64,000 bases of DNA from Pollenia angustigena (Eukaryota > Arthropoda > Insecta > Diptera > Polleniidae). A model generated the notes under the pieces. That model did not search any database and had not been told where the DNA came from. It saw only the letters and a program-made list of their open reading frames with translations. The position numbers and the translations under genes were made by a program. The stretch lies in contig OV884059.1 in NCBI GenBank assembly GCA_930367215.1, forward strand, positions 21,662,945-21,726,944, read 5' to 3'. Of this stretch, positions 11,078 through 20,865 are shown piece by piece (the stretch's first letter is position 1; each line of letters starts with the position of its first letter).

Positions 11078-12194
11078 CAGCGTGGCCATTTTGGCATTTT
11101 TGCAGCTAGATTTACCATTTTTTTGTCTGATTTAGCTACAAAATATTTTTTTAGCAGTTAGCATTTTTTTTTTGCATTTTTCAACTACATATTTAGCATT
11201 ATTTAATTTAAAAATATTCAAGATATCTTTTTTCAAAATTTACCACAATTTTTGTTGAATGCACATACAAATTCCTACAATTTTGCTATAGAAACTGTAC
11301 AATCTTTTAAAAGATCTTTCATATCAAATTGTTTTAAAATTTGATTAGTTTGATCCATTAAATTCATGTTAAGCTGATTTTTTCTCTCAATTACGATTTT
11401 GAAAAATTTTTGGAAACGAAAGGAGATACCATAACTTTTGAAATAGAAAAACAAATACGAATTACATGCCGAGATTTTAAACCTCAATTAATATCTCAAC
11501 TTAGACAACGATTGTCAAACAATTTTCATAACTTAACAAATACTCACTTTTTTGTGTAGAAAACAGTTTAAAAACTGAATGAAGTTCTTAGTTTTGCCAT
11601 TTAGCAACACGGAAGTTAAAATAGGTTTTTAGTGGTATAAATCTCTTAATAACGAAAATTCGAAAAAGAATGACGTTAAAGACTATAAATTCGCTACTTC
11701 ATATTTGGTGTGGTTTAAAATGTTGCGATAGTTTTAAAAAATGTACGATCTCATTTAAAAATACGATTAGAACATACATATTATAGTGATATCTCTATCG
11801 ATCTTCAGAAAAATGTTGTATAAATTTTATTGAAATACATACTATATAAAAGCCATTTATGGGTCAAGTTCCTTTGATTTTTTGTTATGGTATGGTACCT
11901 TTTGCTTGACAACTTTTTATGTACGTATATATGGACTGAAATATATTTCTTTTATAATTTTAAGACTGTTTATGTTTAATAAATATTTTATTGTTATTTT
12001 TTAATCAGTTTGTTCTATTGATATTATGTGAGTTTATAGGGAAGAATTATGTAAAATAAATCATGTATGTAATAATACATACAATTTAAATTTTAGCATT
12101 ATTTTTTGGCAGTTTAGGATTTTTTTTTTAGCATTTTTTAGCATTATTTTAAAGCCGATTTAGCATTAAAATATTTTTGGATATGGCCACACTG
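11078..12194. mobile_element. hAT element, TIR CAG(C/T)GTGGCCA, perfect 8-bp duplication
   Basis: The left end is CAGCGTGGCCATTTTGGCAT and the right end, in reverse complement, is CAGTGTGGCCATATCCAAAA. AATGCAAT flanks both sides exactly (11070-11077 and 12195-12202), and 8-bp duplications are the hAT hallmark. Subterminal TTTAGCATTTTT-type words repeat at both ends (11150-11200 and 12095-12170). A short transposase scrap lies inside. At 1,117 bp it is internally deleted. A second copy of the left end, CAGCGTGCCCATTTT, occurs alone at 59438. Confidence 0.93.
11389..11560 (+). pseudogene. hAT transposase remnant
   Basis: An open stretch of about 55 codons on the plus strand reads NYDFEKFLETKGDTI, then CRDFKPQLISQLRQRLSNN. 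The second part resembles the mid-region of hAT transposases, where a C-x-F..L..QL..RLP.N segment precedes the C-terminal half (family knowledge). It lies inside an element with hAT ends and an 8-bp duplication, which supports the reading. No BED finger, catalytic region or C-terminal dimerisation domain remains. It could not be active. The family call rests on a short match. Confidence 0.5.
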
Positions 12195-12202
12195 AATGCA
12201 AT

Positions 12203-13094
12203 GCAAATAAATAAACTTGCTTTCTACAACAACAACCACTCTTGTTTTTGTATTGTTGTAGTATTGCTGCTACCGTGCAACATAAGTACGCCTTGATTTA
12301 AGCCAGAGAATAAGTTTAGCTATATTTTTACACCGAATTCTCGTAAGTTGGCCAGAATGTTAAGAGAAAGAAGGAGAGTGAGTAAAACAAAATATGAAGT
12401 GACGTCAGTTTAAAAGACTATAACAGTATCTACACATTCATAGACCAGCCATACGCTAAATTATTGATAATCGCACATAATAGACTCGTGACTTTAATAC
12501 GATACAAACTACTAATAGGTAAAAGCAGTACTATACTAATCACTCGACCACGAGACTAGACCAAAACTATATTCATACATGTGTATTAGAATGATAATAA
12601 TACATATACTTAGGTACCTGCATTCAAACAGATCCATTAATGTATGGGGCCGTAGCAGTGATGCCAGAAATGCAGATTTATCTGCATTTTGCAAATTTTG
12701 TACCCTTAAATTGCCAAAATGCAGATTTGACCATTTTTTTTGCGTAAAAATTCCGATTTTTAAGATCTTTACTTTGTCACTTATATTTGTACTATTTCCA
12801 CTCCTTGCGTTGAAATGAAATTCATGAAAGAAAACACAAAACAAAATCAATAGAAAAAATGTGTGTTTGTTAAGTGTTGACATTTTCGGTACTTACGAAG
12901 CTTTTTGCACCTACAGTACAGAAAAATATCAACAAAGATTGCGATTAGAATTCTTAACAAGAAAAGTTCAAGGACAGACATACATTTTTAAATTAATACT
13001 TAAAATATGATGGCGAACCATTTGGAAATCGATTTATTATTAGGAATTTTATTCACAAAAGATTACTTAAAACCTTAAAGCTGATAAATCCTTA
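12203..13094. other. No gene seen; solo hAT-like end at 12656
   Basis: The sequence CAGTGATGCCAGAAATGCAG at 12656 imitates the end of the hAT MITE at 37967 (CAGTGATGCCAGGAACAATT), followed by TGCAGATTTATCTGCA and TGCAGATTTGACC words. No matching right end was found before 13.1 kb, so this is at most a truncated element. Overlapping frames of 115 and 79 codons on opposite strands here are shadows of the same repeat-rich DNA. Confidence 0.4.
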
Positions 13095-13098
13095 CTTA

Positions 13099-13417
13099 GC
13101 GGCCACACGATCAAGTTTTGCCTTTCAATTACTTTCAATTTGCAATACACTGTTACCTTTTTACTAACATACTCATACCTTTTAAATTGACCCTGGATGG
13201 CTTTCAATTTCACCTTTCCATTTGTTTGGCAAATTAACTTTCTATTTAACAGCTGAGTACAAGTTTGTCTTTATAAATTGTGTTGTTGTTGACATCTTGG
13301 AAGTAAATTGCTTACAAATTGAGTGCAGCCTACGTCACAGCTTTCAATTTATGCAAATTTTGACAAGCAGTATATGTAAAAGACTATCAAGAACAACTTG
13401 ATCGAGTTGCTGCAAGG
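13099..13417. repeat. Inverted-repeat element, ends ACACGATCAAGTT / AACTTGATCGAGT
   Basis: GCGGCCACACGATCAAGTTT on the left is mirrored by GAACAACTTGATCGAGTTGC on the right. TTA precedes the left end (13096-13098) and TAA follows the right part (13418-13420), which would fit the TWA-type MITEs of this window. The termini do not match perfectly, so the limits are tentative. The interior has CTTTCAATT repeats and no coding sequence. Confidence 0.45.
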
Positions 13418-13601
13418 TAACTCAACCTGAGTAATTAAATTTGGATACATACCTATTTTGAATGTAAAAATATCAAAAAATGAGGAAGAAAGAAAAATTA
13501 AATCGGTATTTATTTATTGATTTGATGTTAAAGTAGAGGCAGAAAACTGACTTCAAAATCGCGCTTGCAATTTTTAATAATATTGAGTTTAACAAATGTA
13601 A

Positions 13602-14076
13602 AGTGGCTCATACACTTGCAATAAAATTGTTAAATTTTACGTATTGTATGTGTATGTGATATTTGAAGGTGGCACAATGTATTGGTAACAATCAAAAGAC
13701 TTTTGATTTTTATCCTGGGCTTTACACGTGAAAGTACTTTCTTGCAAGTAGAGTATACGTATATCAACGAAAAATCGAATAAACAGCCGATTGGCTGAAA
13801 GTACCAAAATTATGTGTGTGTTAGTGAAAGAGTGTGAGTGTATTGCGACTTTCAGGAAATTTACTTTCACGTGTAAATGCCAGGTATTGCACAACGAGAA
13901 GAAAGTAAAATGTGTTGGCAACATTGTACAATGCTGTTTATGTTATTCCTATAGGTTATGTTTACCTTTTTATTGAATGAATTAAACCAATGTGCGGCTT
14001 ATTGCATAATATAGGACAAAATGAAAATAATATGGCGAAAGTCATACACAATAATATTGTAAGTGTATGGACCGCT
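13602..14076. mobile_element. MITE, TIR AGTGGCTCATACACTTGCAA, TAA duplication
   Basis: The left end AGTGGCTCATACACTTGCAA pairs with the right end, whose reverse complement is AGCGGTCCATACACTTACAA. TAA flanks both sides (13599-13601 and 14077-14079). It is 475 bp, but 171 bp of this plus a 3-bp duplication is a younger insertion at 13714-13884. Relatives: truncated copies at 10401-10624 and, in reverse orientation, at 38919. Confidence 0.88.
13714..13884. mobile_element. 171-bp MITE nested in a MITE, TAT duplication, empty site known
   Basis: TIRs are CCTGGGCTTTACACGTGAAA on the left and, in reverse complement, CCTGGCATTTACACGTGAAA on the right. TAT flanks both sides (13711-13713 and 13885-13887). 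The homologous element at 10401-10624 reads straight through as GATTTTTATTGCACAACG, which proves insertion and the 3-bp duplication directly from the sequence. The TTTACACG word is shared with other TWA-type MITEs here. Two opposite-strand open frames across this region are not genes. Confidence 0.92.
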
Positions 14077-14156
14077 TAAAAGAAGTAAAGTAAAAAAGAC
14101 GTTGACGCCATCGAAATTTTCGTGGCCGCTATAGATTTGATTTGTGTACTGGTTTG

Positions 14157-15060
14157 CAGAGTTGCCAATTTGGCGCTTTTTAACTGTCGAAAAGACGCAT
14201 ATTTTTTCCTCAGCACTTTTTTTTTGAAAAGAGCGCTAAATTAGCGCTTTTATTGATACCCAACATTTTTGTACTTTTATTTGCATACATTAAAATCAAG
14301 ACATATTAAACCACAATTTGTTTCCGTTTTTTAAATACTTTACTCTGAAATGCATACTACAAAAGAAAAGAAGTTTATTTTCTAAGGTAATCCATTTCGT
14401 TTCTTAAAACAAGTAATTTTAAAACTAGCTGAAGTTGTTTTTAACTCATTTTATAACAGCATCAGCTGTTTTTTACAAATAAAAAACTTCCTGCAAAAAG
14501 TAAAATATGTTTATGTTACAAGATATTGGTCGATATTTTGCAATTATTATTGATTTGGAGGAAATCTTTTATCTTTAAACACAAAATACATATGTATATG
14601 TATAGGCCCTAATTGTGTAAAACGCAATGCCAAAAATTACAATGCAAGCAAAAACAGAGTCAAAAATATTTTGTAATTTTTTGTTGCTTTCAGCATAAAC
14701 TCACACTGCGTTTTTAAAATTTTCAACGCTACAAGGTATGCAGTGTTTTATTTATATTTTAATTTTCAATGTCAGCTGCTTAGAGTTGCCACTTGCTTAT
14801 ATTTTCTTGTATGTTGTATGAACAAATTTTCTACATTTGAGGTGGCACCCAGTTAAAGTCGGTTCAATTTAAAACATGCTTTAATTTCGACTATAGTAGC
14901 AAAATAATTAAAAGAATGTTTTTCTTTTAAAGTTGTTTTTAAAAAGAACCGACTTTAGCGTTTGACTATGATTATGGGCCTAAGTTTTTTATTTAAATTT
15001 TATTTAGCGCTTCTGATTAGTGGCACGGCGCTTTTTGATTAGAAATAGTTCACAACCCTG
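14157..15060. mobile_element. hAT-like element with GCGCTTTT subterminal repeats
   Basis: The left end is CAGAGTTGCCAATTTGGCGC. The right end in reverse complement is CAGGGTTGTGAACTATTTCT. Subterminal words GGCGCTTTTTA, AGCGCTAAATTAGCGCTTT, TTAGCGCTTCT and GGCGCTTTTTGATTAG are shared between the ends. Flanking octamers CTGGTTTG and CTGGTCAT match at five or six of eight positions, so the duplication is eroded. The interior holds a nested inverted-repeat element at 14604-14981 and no transposase frame. Confidence 0.75.
14604..14981. mobile_element. Nested MITE, TIR AGGCCC(T/A)(A/T)AAT
   Basis: Left end AGGCCCTAATTGTGTAAAAC; right end in reverse complement AGGCCCATAATCATAGTCAA. The TIR is short and imperfect and no clean duplication is seen. 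A relative of the left end occurs at about 31170 (GCCCTAATTTTGTAATACGC followed by CAACGCCAAAAAT). An inner inverted pair, TTAAAGTCGGTTC with GAACCGACTTTAG, lies at 14853-14960 and may be yet another insertion. Confidence 0.5.
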
Positions 15061-15094
15061 CTGGTCATTTTGAAAATTTATAAAACAAGGAAAG

Positions 15095-15156
15095 AAAACC
15101 CTGAAGAAGGCACTCAAAGAAGTGCCGAAATATTGGTTCGAATAAACAAGTTTTTT
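15095..15156 (+). other. Hammerhead-ribozyme-like motif (degenerate)
   Basis: CTGAAGA at 15101 is followed by a perfect 6-bp stem, GGCACT with AGTGCC, around a CAAAGA loop, and then GAAA at 15127. This is the order CUGANGA, stem II, GAAA of the hammerhead core. A 4-bp stem III (TATT/AATA) and a stem I (AAAAC/GTTTT) can be drawn. The U expected just after stem III is A, so cleavage would probably fail. Similar CTGAAGAAGG...GCCGAAA motifs occur in Penelope-like and other retroelements (recollection). No such element was recognised around it. Confidence 0.35.
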
Positions 15157-15642
15157 AAAAAAAGACATCAAGCTCGACAATTTATTAGGCCCCTCCCTAT
15201 TACGGTTTACAACTCAACTCAGTTCATTTTTCGTTGACAATTATTGCAAACGTAAAAAGTCAAATTTGGTTGTCAATTGAAACAAAGAAGCAAAAAAGAA
15301 AAAAAATAGAAGCAAATTGTGGGAGAAAGAAATTGAATTTGTGAAATGGTAGCAAATTATTATTAATAAAAGAATTAAATTAAAGAATTAATTAACACTA
15401 AAATAACATACCAAAAATTATTTTTATTAAAATAATTTTTTCTTATTCGATCTTTATTATTTAAATTTATATTATTTCTGTTTAAGTTTGAGTTCATTTT
15501 TACATAAAAAAATTAATTTTACTTTAACAAAAAAAAAAAAAAAAAAAAAAATTAATATTTTTGTATAAAAAACAAGTAAGAAAGTATAGTCGGTCAAGCC
15601 CAACCATATGATACCCCACACCACAGTATTTAAAAACACATC

Positions 15643-16010
15643 ATGCTTATGTGTCCATGTAAATATGGATTTATCTATGTTTATAAACTTCATGAAAATC
15701 GGTTTGAAAGTTTGTGAGGCAGAAATTGCCCTCTGCCTCCCCTTGTGGTCCTATTTTTTAAAAACTGTATAGCTAATGTGTCCCTATAGATATGGATCTA
15801 TCTATGTTTTAAATTTCACTAAAATCGGTTTGAGAGGCAGAAATTGCCCCTATCTCCCCTCGTGGTCCGATTTTTTTAAAAATTTATACATTTTGTGTCC
15901 ATATAGATATGGTTCTATCTATGTTTAAAATTTCATTAAAATCGGTTTGATTGTTTCTGAGAGGAAGAAATTTCCCCCTATCTTCCCTCGTGGTCCTACG
16001 ATTCGGCCCA
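15643..16010. repeat. Three tandem units of about 120-125 bp
   Basis: Each unit runs from [AT]TGTGTCC through ATATGG(A/T)T(C/T)TATCTATG, AAAATCGGTTTGA, GAGG(C/A)AGAAAT and CC(C/T)TCGTGGTCC or its variant CCCTTGTGGTCC. Units begin near 15650, 15776 and 15894. The second lacks about 12 bases present in the first and third (AAGTTTGTGAGG / TTGTTTCTGAGA). Confidence 0.75.
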
Positions 16011-16180
16011 TTTTCTTGGGCCTTGTGCCCATAAGAACCTATGACCCAAATTTTATCAAATTATCTCCAAAATTGCGACCTATACTTTGCGCACAAGGTT
16101 ACATGGACAGCCAGCCAGCCGGACGGACATCGTTAGTTCGACTCAGAAAGTGATTCTGAGAAGATCGGTATACTTTAAGG

Positions 16181-16385
16181 TGGGTCTAGAACTGCCATCG
16201 GCAACCTATACTATTACATTTTGCGATTATATGCGTTGTATGAATGTTACATATGTTGTTGTTAATGTTGTTAAATTCTCTGCAATATGTGTGCACATGT
16301 ACGTAATAAAAGAGCATCCAAGAGAATAAAAGAGAAAAGAGAAAACGCGGCGCCCTGATTTTGCCGATGGCTGGTCTAGAACCAC
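16181..16385. mobile_element. MITE with about 25-bp TIR and 10-bp target duplication
   Basis: The left end TGGGTCTAGAACTGCCATCG and the right end, in reverse complement GTGGTTCTAGACCAGCCATC, share a TIR that runs on through CGGCAA. Flanks are TACTTTAAGG (16171-16180) and TATTTTAAGG (16386-16395), 9 of 10 matching. A 9-11-bp duplication fits Mutator-like elements (inference). The interior is AT-rich with AAAGAGAAAAGAGAAAACG and no coding frame. Confidence 0.75.
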
Positions 16386-16628
16386 TATTTTAAGGCGCTA
16401 CACACATCAGCACAAAAGCATAATACCCTCTCCACTATTGTGGTGTGGGTATAAAGACCTCAAGCTTTATCAAATTTATTTACATTTAAATAATAAAGTC
16501 GAATAAGAAAGAACTAGATGACCCGTGCGAATATTTCGCACCGTTAGTTGTCATTTTTGTAACATAAAATGAAAATAATTAATAGAAATTTTAGTAACTT
16601 CAATACATTTTATTAAAAGTATAATAAT

Positions 16629-18766
16629 CAGGGCAAGGGACTTCATGCAAATGCATGTTTGTTGTCGGTACTCTGAGACCCACCTAAAGTTAATATCTTT
16701 GCGAATCACAATATTTCCAGTAAAATGGCATCAATTTGTTAGTGCATATTTTTGCATATTTTGCTTTAAATGCATGTTTTTGCATATTTTGATATAAATG
16801 CATATTTTTCGTCATATTTTGCTATAAATTCACATTTTTCGGCATATTTTGTAATATTTATAAAAAAAAATTGCTCTTTTCTTAGTTTTGTGTTTAGAAA
16901 TATCTTTCTGTTCAAGGCGAATTCATTATAAGGTGTAGTCAGTGAATCAGCTGGTTATAGTTGTTTCAGCCCTGAAGCTGTCAAACAGTCAAAATAGTAT
17001 GGGAAAATCTGCTAACTTCGAAATTTTCAAGGAGCAAAAACAACATGTTGGTGTTTGGTACTGAATTACCTACATTTTATTATAAATTCACCTTGTTTCT
17101 TTTACCTTTAAAAAGTAGCACATACAAAAATTATACAATTTGTATAATTGTGCACATAATTGTAGACGTCACAATAAAACAGTTTTTGACATTTCATTTT
17201 GTTCGCGGTTTTTTTTACTTGAAGAAACAGCAAATAAAAATAATGTTCGGCGAAGAAAAAATAGAACTCAACATAATATTTTTGATTAACGGTGTAAGAA
17301 GTATGCCCTAAAATCCAAAAAGTATTAATAAAATAAATTGTTTTTAAGGAAATAAATGCCAAAAGAAAAAATATCAAAAAATAATCTTTTAAATAAGTGT
17401 GTTTTTGAGTCTTCAAAATAGAGGGAAAAGTACTTTTTTGCAAAGTTTACAAAAAGGTGTTTCATTTAAAAATTTCAAGTAAATCAGCACCTTCAAAGCC
17501 AGAAACACAAAGATTTATGATTTATGAAAACGTTTCGCAAACTTTAATTTCAAGAAAATCAACTTTTGGGGATAAGACTAGGAAATTTAGTTTTGAATTG
17601 TATAATGCTCTTATATCGCCAAGTTGTACACTATACAACTATGTGACATTGTTGAAAGAATTAAGTGACATAATTTGTGGCTGTCTATTGACGAAGCAAT
17701 GGACACTGAAGGACGTTTCTTTGTCTACGTAATTGGGATCTTGAATGCAGAAGAAGAACAAAGTAAAAACAAATTTTTGTTAAATATTGTAAAGTTGGAA
17801 AAGGTGGATCATGCTTCAATAGCTCGAACTTTCAAAGATTCAATTTCTCTTTTAGAATCCTTTAATAAAAAAAAAATTTTGCTCTACTTTACCTTTTTTT
17901 TAAGATATCTTTCTCAAAAATGTTACATGTCACATGCTAAGCTCATGCCATACATGAAAGTTTTTAAAGTCGCCTTTGCGTTTCAACCATGTATAACAAG
18001 ATGGGGTACCTGGTTGCAGGCAGTTGAGTATTATGCCAAACATTTTGAAGAATTTAAAGATGTGGTAAATAATTTTAACAAAAATAATGCAGTCGCGATA
18101 AAAAAGTAAGCAATATTTTAAATGTACCTAATATAAAGGCTCAATTAGAATTTATACACTCAAACAATGGGTTTCTAGTCGAGACAATAACCGAACTTCA
18201 GGGGTTTAAATCATTGAACATCTCGGTTAAACTCGTTGATGACGCTGTCATTAAAGTAAGAAAAGTAGAAGGTCAAATCGGCGAAAAAATAAAAGCCAAA
18301 ATTTATGCAGTTTTAAAAAAGAATGCCGGATTTAAAAAAGTTAATGAAATTGGTAATATTTTTAATTTACCTTCCAGTAAAGAAAAAATTGTAGACAATG
18401 AATATTCTACAAAGGAGTTGACCACTTTTAAATATCCACCTATTACATCCGTTGATGTCGAACGAACATTTTCAATGCTTAAAACTGTTTTAAGACCAAA
18501 TAGAATGAGTTTACCATTTGATAACTTAAAAAAAACTTATTTATTTATATATGTAAATATATCTTTATCTACTACTACTTTTTAAACTAGGTTTTAAGTT
18601 TTTAAAACTGAATGAAATGTATTTATGTTTTTTTTTGTTAAATATGGTTAAATAAATATATTTTTAATGCATATTTTTTACTTTTATTTTTGCATATTTT
18701 ACGATTTTTAGTGCATGTTTTATGCGCATATTTTGCGATTTTAAGTGCATGAACTTCCTTGCCCTG
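16629..18766. mobile_element. hAT element with transposase remains, perfect 8-bp duplication
   Basis: The left end is CAGGGCAAGGGACTTCATGC and the right end in reverse complement is CAGGGCAAGGAAGTTCATGC. ATAATAAT flanks both sides exactly (16621-16628 and 18767-18774). Just inside both ends are arrays of TGCATATTTTG-type words (16740-16850 and 18665-18745), the usual position for transposase-binding repeats. The 2,138-bp element carries a disrupted plus-strand transposase. A motif CAAGGCGAATTCATTATAAG at 16917 resembles the ends of the MITEs at 26939 and 59767, without a partner. Confidence 0.95.
17457..18585 (+). pseudogene. hAT-superfamily transposase, frameshifted and centrally deleted
   Basis: Three reading frames follow one another. 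17457-17660 holds SFELYNALIS, typical of the region before the first catalytic aspartate. 17660-17850 holds LWLSIDEAMDTEGRFF, matching the S-[IL]-D-E-x-x-D-x-x-G-R block of hAT transposases. 17960-18110 holds CITRWGTWLQAVEYYAKHF. 18115-18585 ends in PPITSVDVERTFSMLK, the hAT C-terminal dimerisation signature, and RPNRMSLPFDNLKK. The stretch between SISLLE and FNKKKILLYF is much shorter than expected, so the central part of the RNase H-like fold is missing. At least two frameshifts and the deletion make it non-functional. The order of motifs and the surrounding TIRs make the family call firm. No BED finger is visible upstream. Confidence 0.9.
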
Positions 18767-18799
18767 ATAATAATATTAGAAATCATAATATATGTATAT

Positions 18800-19421
18800 C
18801 AAGGACCGGAAATTACGAACGGAAAACACAAAATTAAATTTTATTTTTTAAATAAAAAATTTTTGTGTGTGAAAAAAAGAATATTGTTTTTCTGTGTTTA
18901 AAATTTAAACGAAAAAGAAAAGAAAAATTTTTTTTGAAAACAAAATTTATAGTTTCAAAAAAAAGCAAAAACTTTTTTTGTAAAAAAAAACAAATAAAAA
19001 TTTTCAAAAAACTTTTTTTTTTGTTGAAAAATATTTTTTAAAACGTTTTTTTTTAGAATTTTTTTTTCTATGTATGTATTTTTAAAAAATTAAATATGTA
19101 TGTATGTATTTTCAGAAGCCTCTTCATAAATTTGATTTGAATTTGTTTTGAAGAATGAAATTTTTATGACAATGCTTAAATATAATTATTTTGTTTTTGT
19201 TTTTTTATGTTTTTAAGAAAACGTTTTATTTTAAAAACTTTATTTTATGTTTTTAAGAAAACATTTTATTTCAAAAACTTTATTTTATTTATTTTTTTCG
19301 ACGGCATTTTTTTCAAAACTATTTTAGAAATTTTTTATTTTCTGTAAAATGTAGAATTTTTTAAACTTGCACAATAAATATTTTTTTAGAAACAAAATAA
19401 AAAAACATTTTCCGGTCCTTG
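18800..19421. mobile_element. hAT MITE, TIR CAAGGACCGGAAA, perfect 8-bp duplication
   Basis: Left end CAAGGACCGGAAATTACGAA; right end in reverse complement CAAGGACCGGAAAATGTTTT. ATGTATAT flanks both sides (18792-18799 and 19422-19429). The 622-bp interior is A/T homopolymer-rich with a local repeat of TTTATGTTTTTAAGAAAAC (19205-19265). It is non-autonomous. It starts only 33 bp after the previous hAT ends. Confidence 0.93.
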
Positions 19422-19429
19422 ATGTATAT

Positions 19430-20066
19430 CATACGTATTTACATTCATACATACATATGTTTAAATGCTTTTATAATACTTCTTTGAATACAATGTTAGT
19501 GGTAATGACATGATCATCGTTAACTTTTTGCCCGTACGAATCCTTTATCAATGAAAATATTATTTTTTCAATTTCTAATTATTTTTCGTCATTAGTGTTA
19601 GAAATAAGCTTTAAAATGAGATATCATTCATTAAATTTGATGCGGTGGTATGGGAGATATTTGCAACCGACAAAAAAAAGTGCTTTAGAAATAATATATA
19701 TGATTTATATTAATAAAAATAATTTTTGCAAGATAGCGCCAGCTTTTACACTGCACCTTTTTCCTTGATTTTTTTTCAAATTATGAGTTAACATAAATAC
19801 GTTTTCCCATGCCTTTTACATAAGCTGAGCAATAATAAATATTGCTCTGTTATTCTGCCGACGTTATTACCAACTTGCTGAGATATTTATCTTTAGTGTA
19901 GACCTAGGGTTAGCAAAGTTGTAACCCAGTAAAAAAAAAAATTGGGTTTTTTAAAGCACTACAGAGAAAAAGCGCATAATCAAACGCTTCAATTAGAGAG
20001 CTCTTATAAAGCATTAATAATCAAGAATAAAATATACAAAAAAGCTCAACTGTGTTGAGTTGTTAA
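19430..20066. other. No gene seen
   Basis: AT-rich sequence with no frame of protein-like composition. CTAGGGTTAGCAAAGTTGTA at about 19908 resembles hAT ends of the TAGGGTTGC type, but no partner was found. Confidence 0.45.
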
Positions 20067-20072
20067 TCGTAA

Positions 20073-20861
20073 AGCAGACCATACACGATTCAATTGAATT
20101 GTCAGCTGAGTCGGTTGTTGTCCAAATCAAAGCGTGTATGGCCTTGTCAGTTGATTAGTTTGACGGTTGTCGAGTTGGTTGAAGAAAAATCAAAAGATTT
20201 TGATTTTTTCAAGTTGACTACTAAGTCTTTCAATTCGATTGTACTGTGTGTGCTCAAGTCTCTTGATTAAGGCCAGTTTACACGGTAATACAATGAAATT
20301 CTCTTCGTGTTTAAAAGAAAAAAAATAAAAATCTGTTGAGAGTATACTTTATGTTTACACGGATGGTATAAGTAAAATCAAAAATAATAACAAAAAAGCA
20401 GATGGTTGCAGTTTTACAATTTTTACAAAAACAACATGAAAATTTCCTGAGTGGATTTTAGTTGTTTTTGTAATTGTATAAAAATGTCACCACCTTCAAT
20501 ATACACCGTTAAAATGCACCTCTGGTGTGATGAAAATACACAAGTTTCTAAAATGGTTAAGAAAAAAAACATTTACCGACCGCTTGTCAGATTTTGTATT
20601 CGTATTCTCTCTTACTCAATGCATTTTGCTTTTACATGATATGATTTCTCTCATTCTACATTATGTCCTAATACAATGTATTACCGTGTAAACTGGCCTT
20701 TAGCTGTCAAAATTAATTTTTGTAGTCAAGTTTTTTAAAAATTGTCTTTTTTTTTTCATTAAATTTTAAAATAAATTTAAAATATTTCAATTCAGTTGAT
20801 GAAGTTGTCAACTGAGTTGAAAGACTCAGTTGACAACTGAATTGAACGTGTATGGGGCGCA
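20073..20861. mobile_element. MITE, TIR AGCAGACCATACACG, TAA duplication, split by a second MITE
   Basis: The left end AGCAGACCATACACGATTCA pairs with the right end CGTGTATGGGGCGCA, and the arms continue with CAATTGAATTGTCAG against CTGACAAC..-type sequence (TGACAACTGAATTGAACGTG). TAA lies at 20070-20072 and 20862-20864. A 430-bp element with its own TIRs and TTA duplication sits inside at 20270-20699, so the original was about 356 bp. TCAACTGA-type words repeat near the right end. Confidence 0.78.
20270..20699. mobile_element. 430-bp MITE, TIR AGGCCAGTTTACACGGTAAT, TTA duplication
   Basis: Both ends read AGGCCAGTTTACACGGTAAT followed by ACA, a perfect TIR of 23 bp. TTA flanks each side (20267-20269 and 20700-20702). 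The perfect TIR suggests a relatively young insertion. A 62-codon frame at 20451-20639 has no family resemblance. The 3-bp TWA duplication points to PIF/Harbinger-type mobilisation. Confidence 0.92.
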
Positions 20862-20865
20862 TAAT

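Larger units (their letters stand above)
15571..16455. repeat. Dispersed repeat, AAGTAAGAAAGTATAGTCGG ... GTGGTGTGGGTATAAA
   Basis: The left edge carries AAGTAAGAAAGTATAGTCGG and CAAGCCCAACCATATGATAC with ATACCCCACACCACAGTA. The right edge TACCCTCTCCACTATTGTGG with TGTGGGTATAAA loosely inverts the left CCCACACCA words. Internally there are three tandem units (15643-16010) and a nested MITE (16181-16385). I recognise the phrases as common in fly introns and intergenic DNA but cannot name the class. A poly-A tract of about 20 bases lies just upstream (15530-15550). Open frames at 15947-16329 are repeat sequence. Confidence 0.65.

Noticed and set aside
12536..12883. 115-codon minus-strand frame with a hydrophobic start, and a 79-codon frame on the other strand
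   Set aside because: Overlapping frames on both strands in repeat-derived DNA, including a lone hAT-like end; no family resemblance.
14597..14606. TWA duplication for the AGGCCC element at 14604
   Set aside because: The left flank TAT and the right flank AAG do not match; the element is kept but without a duplication.
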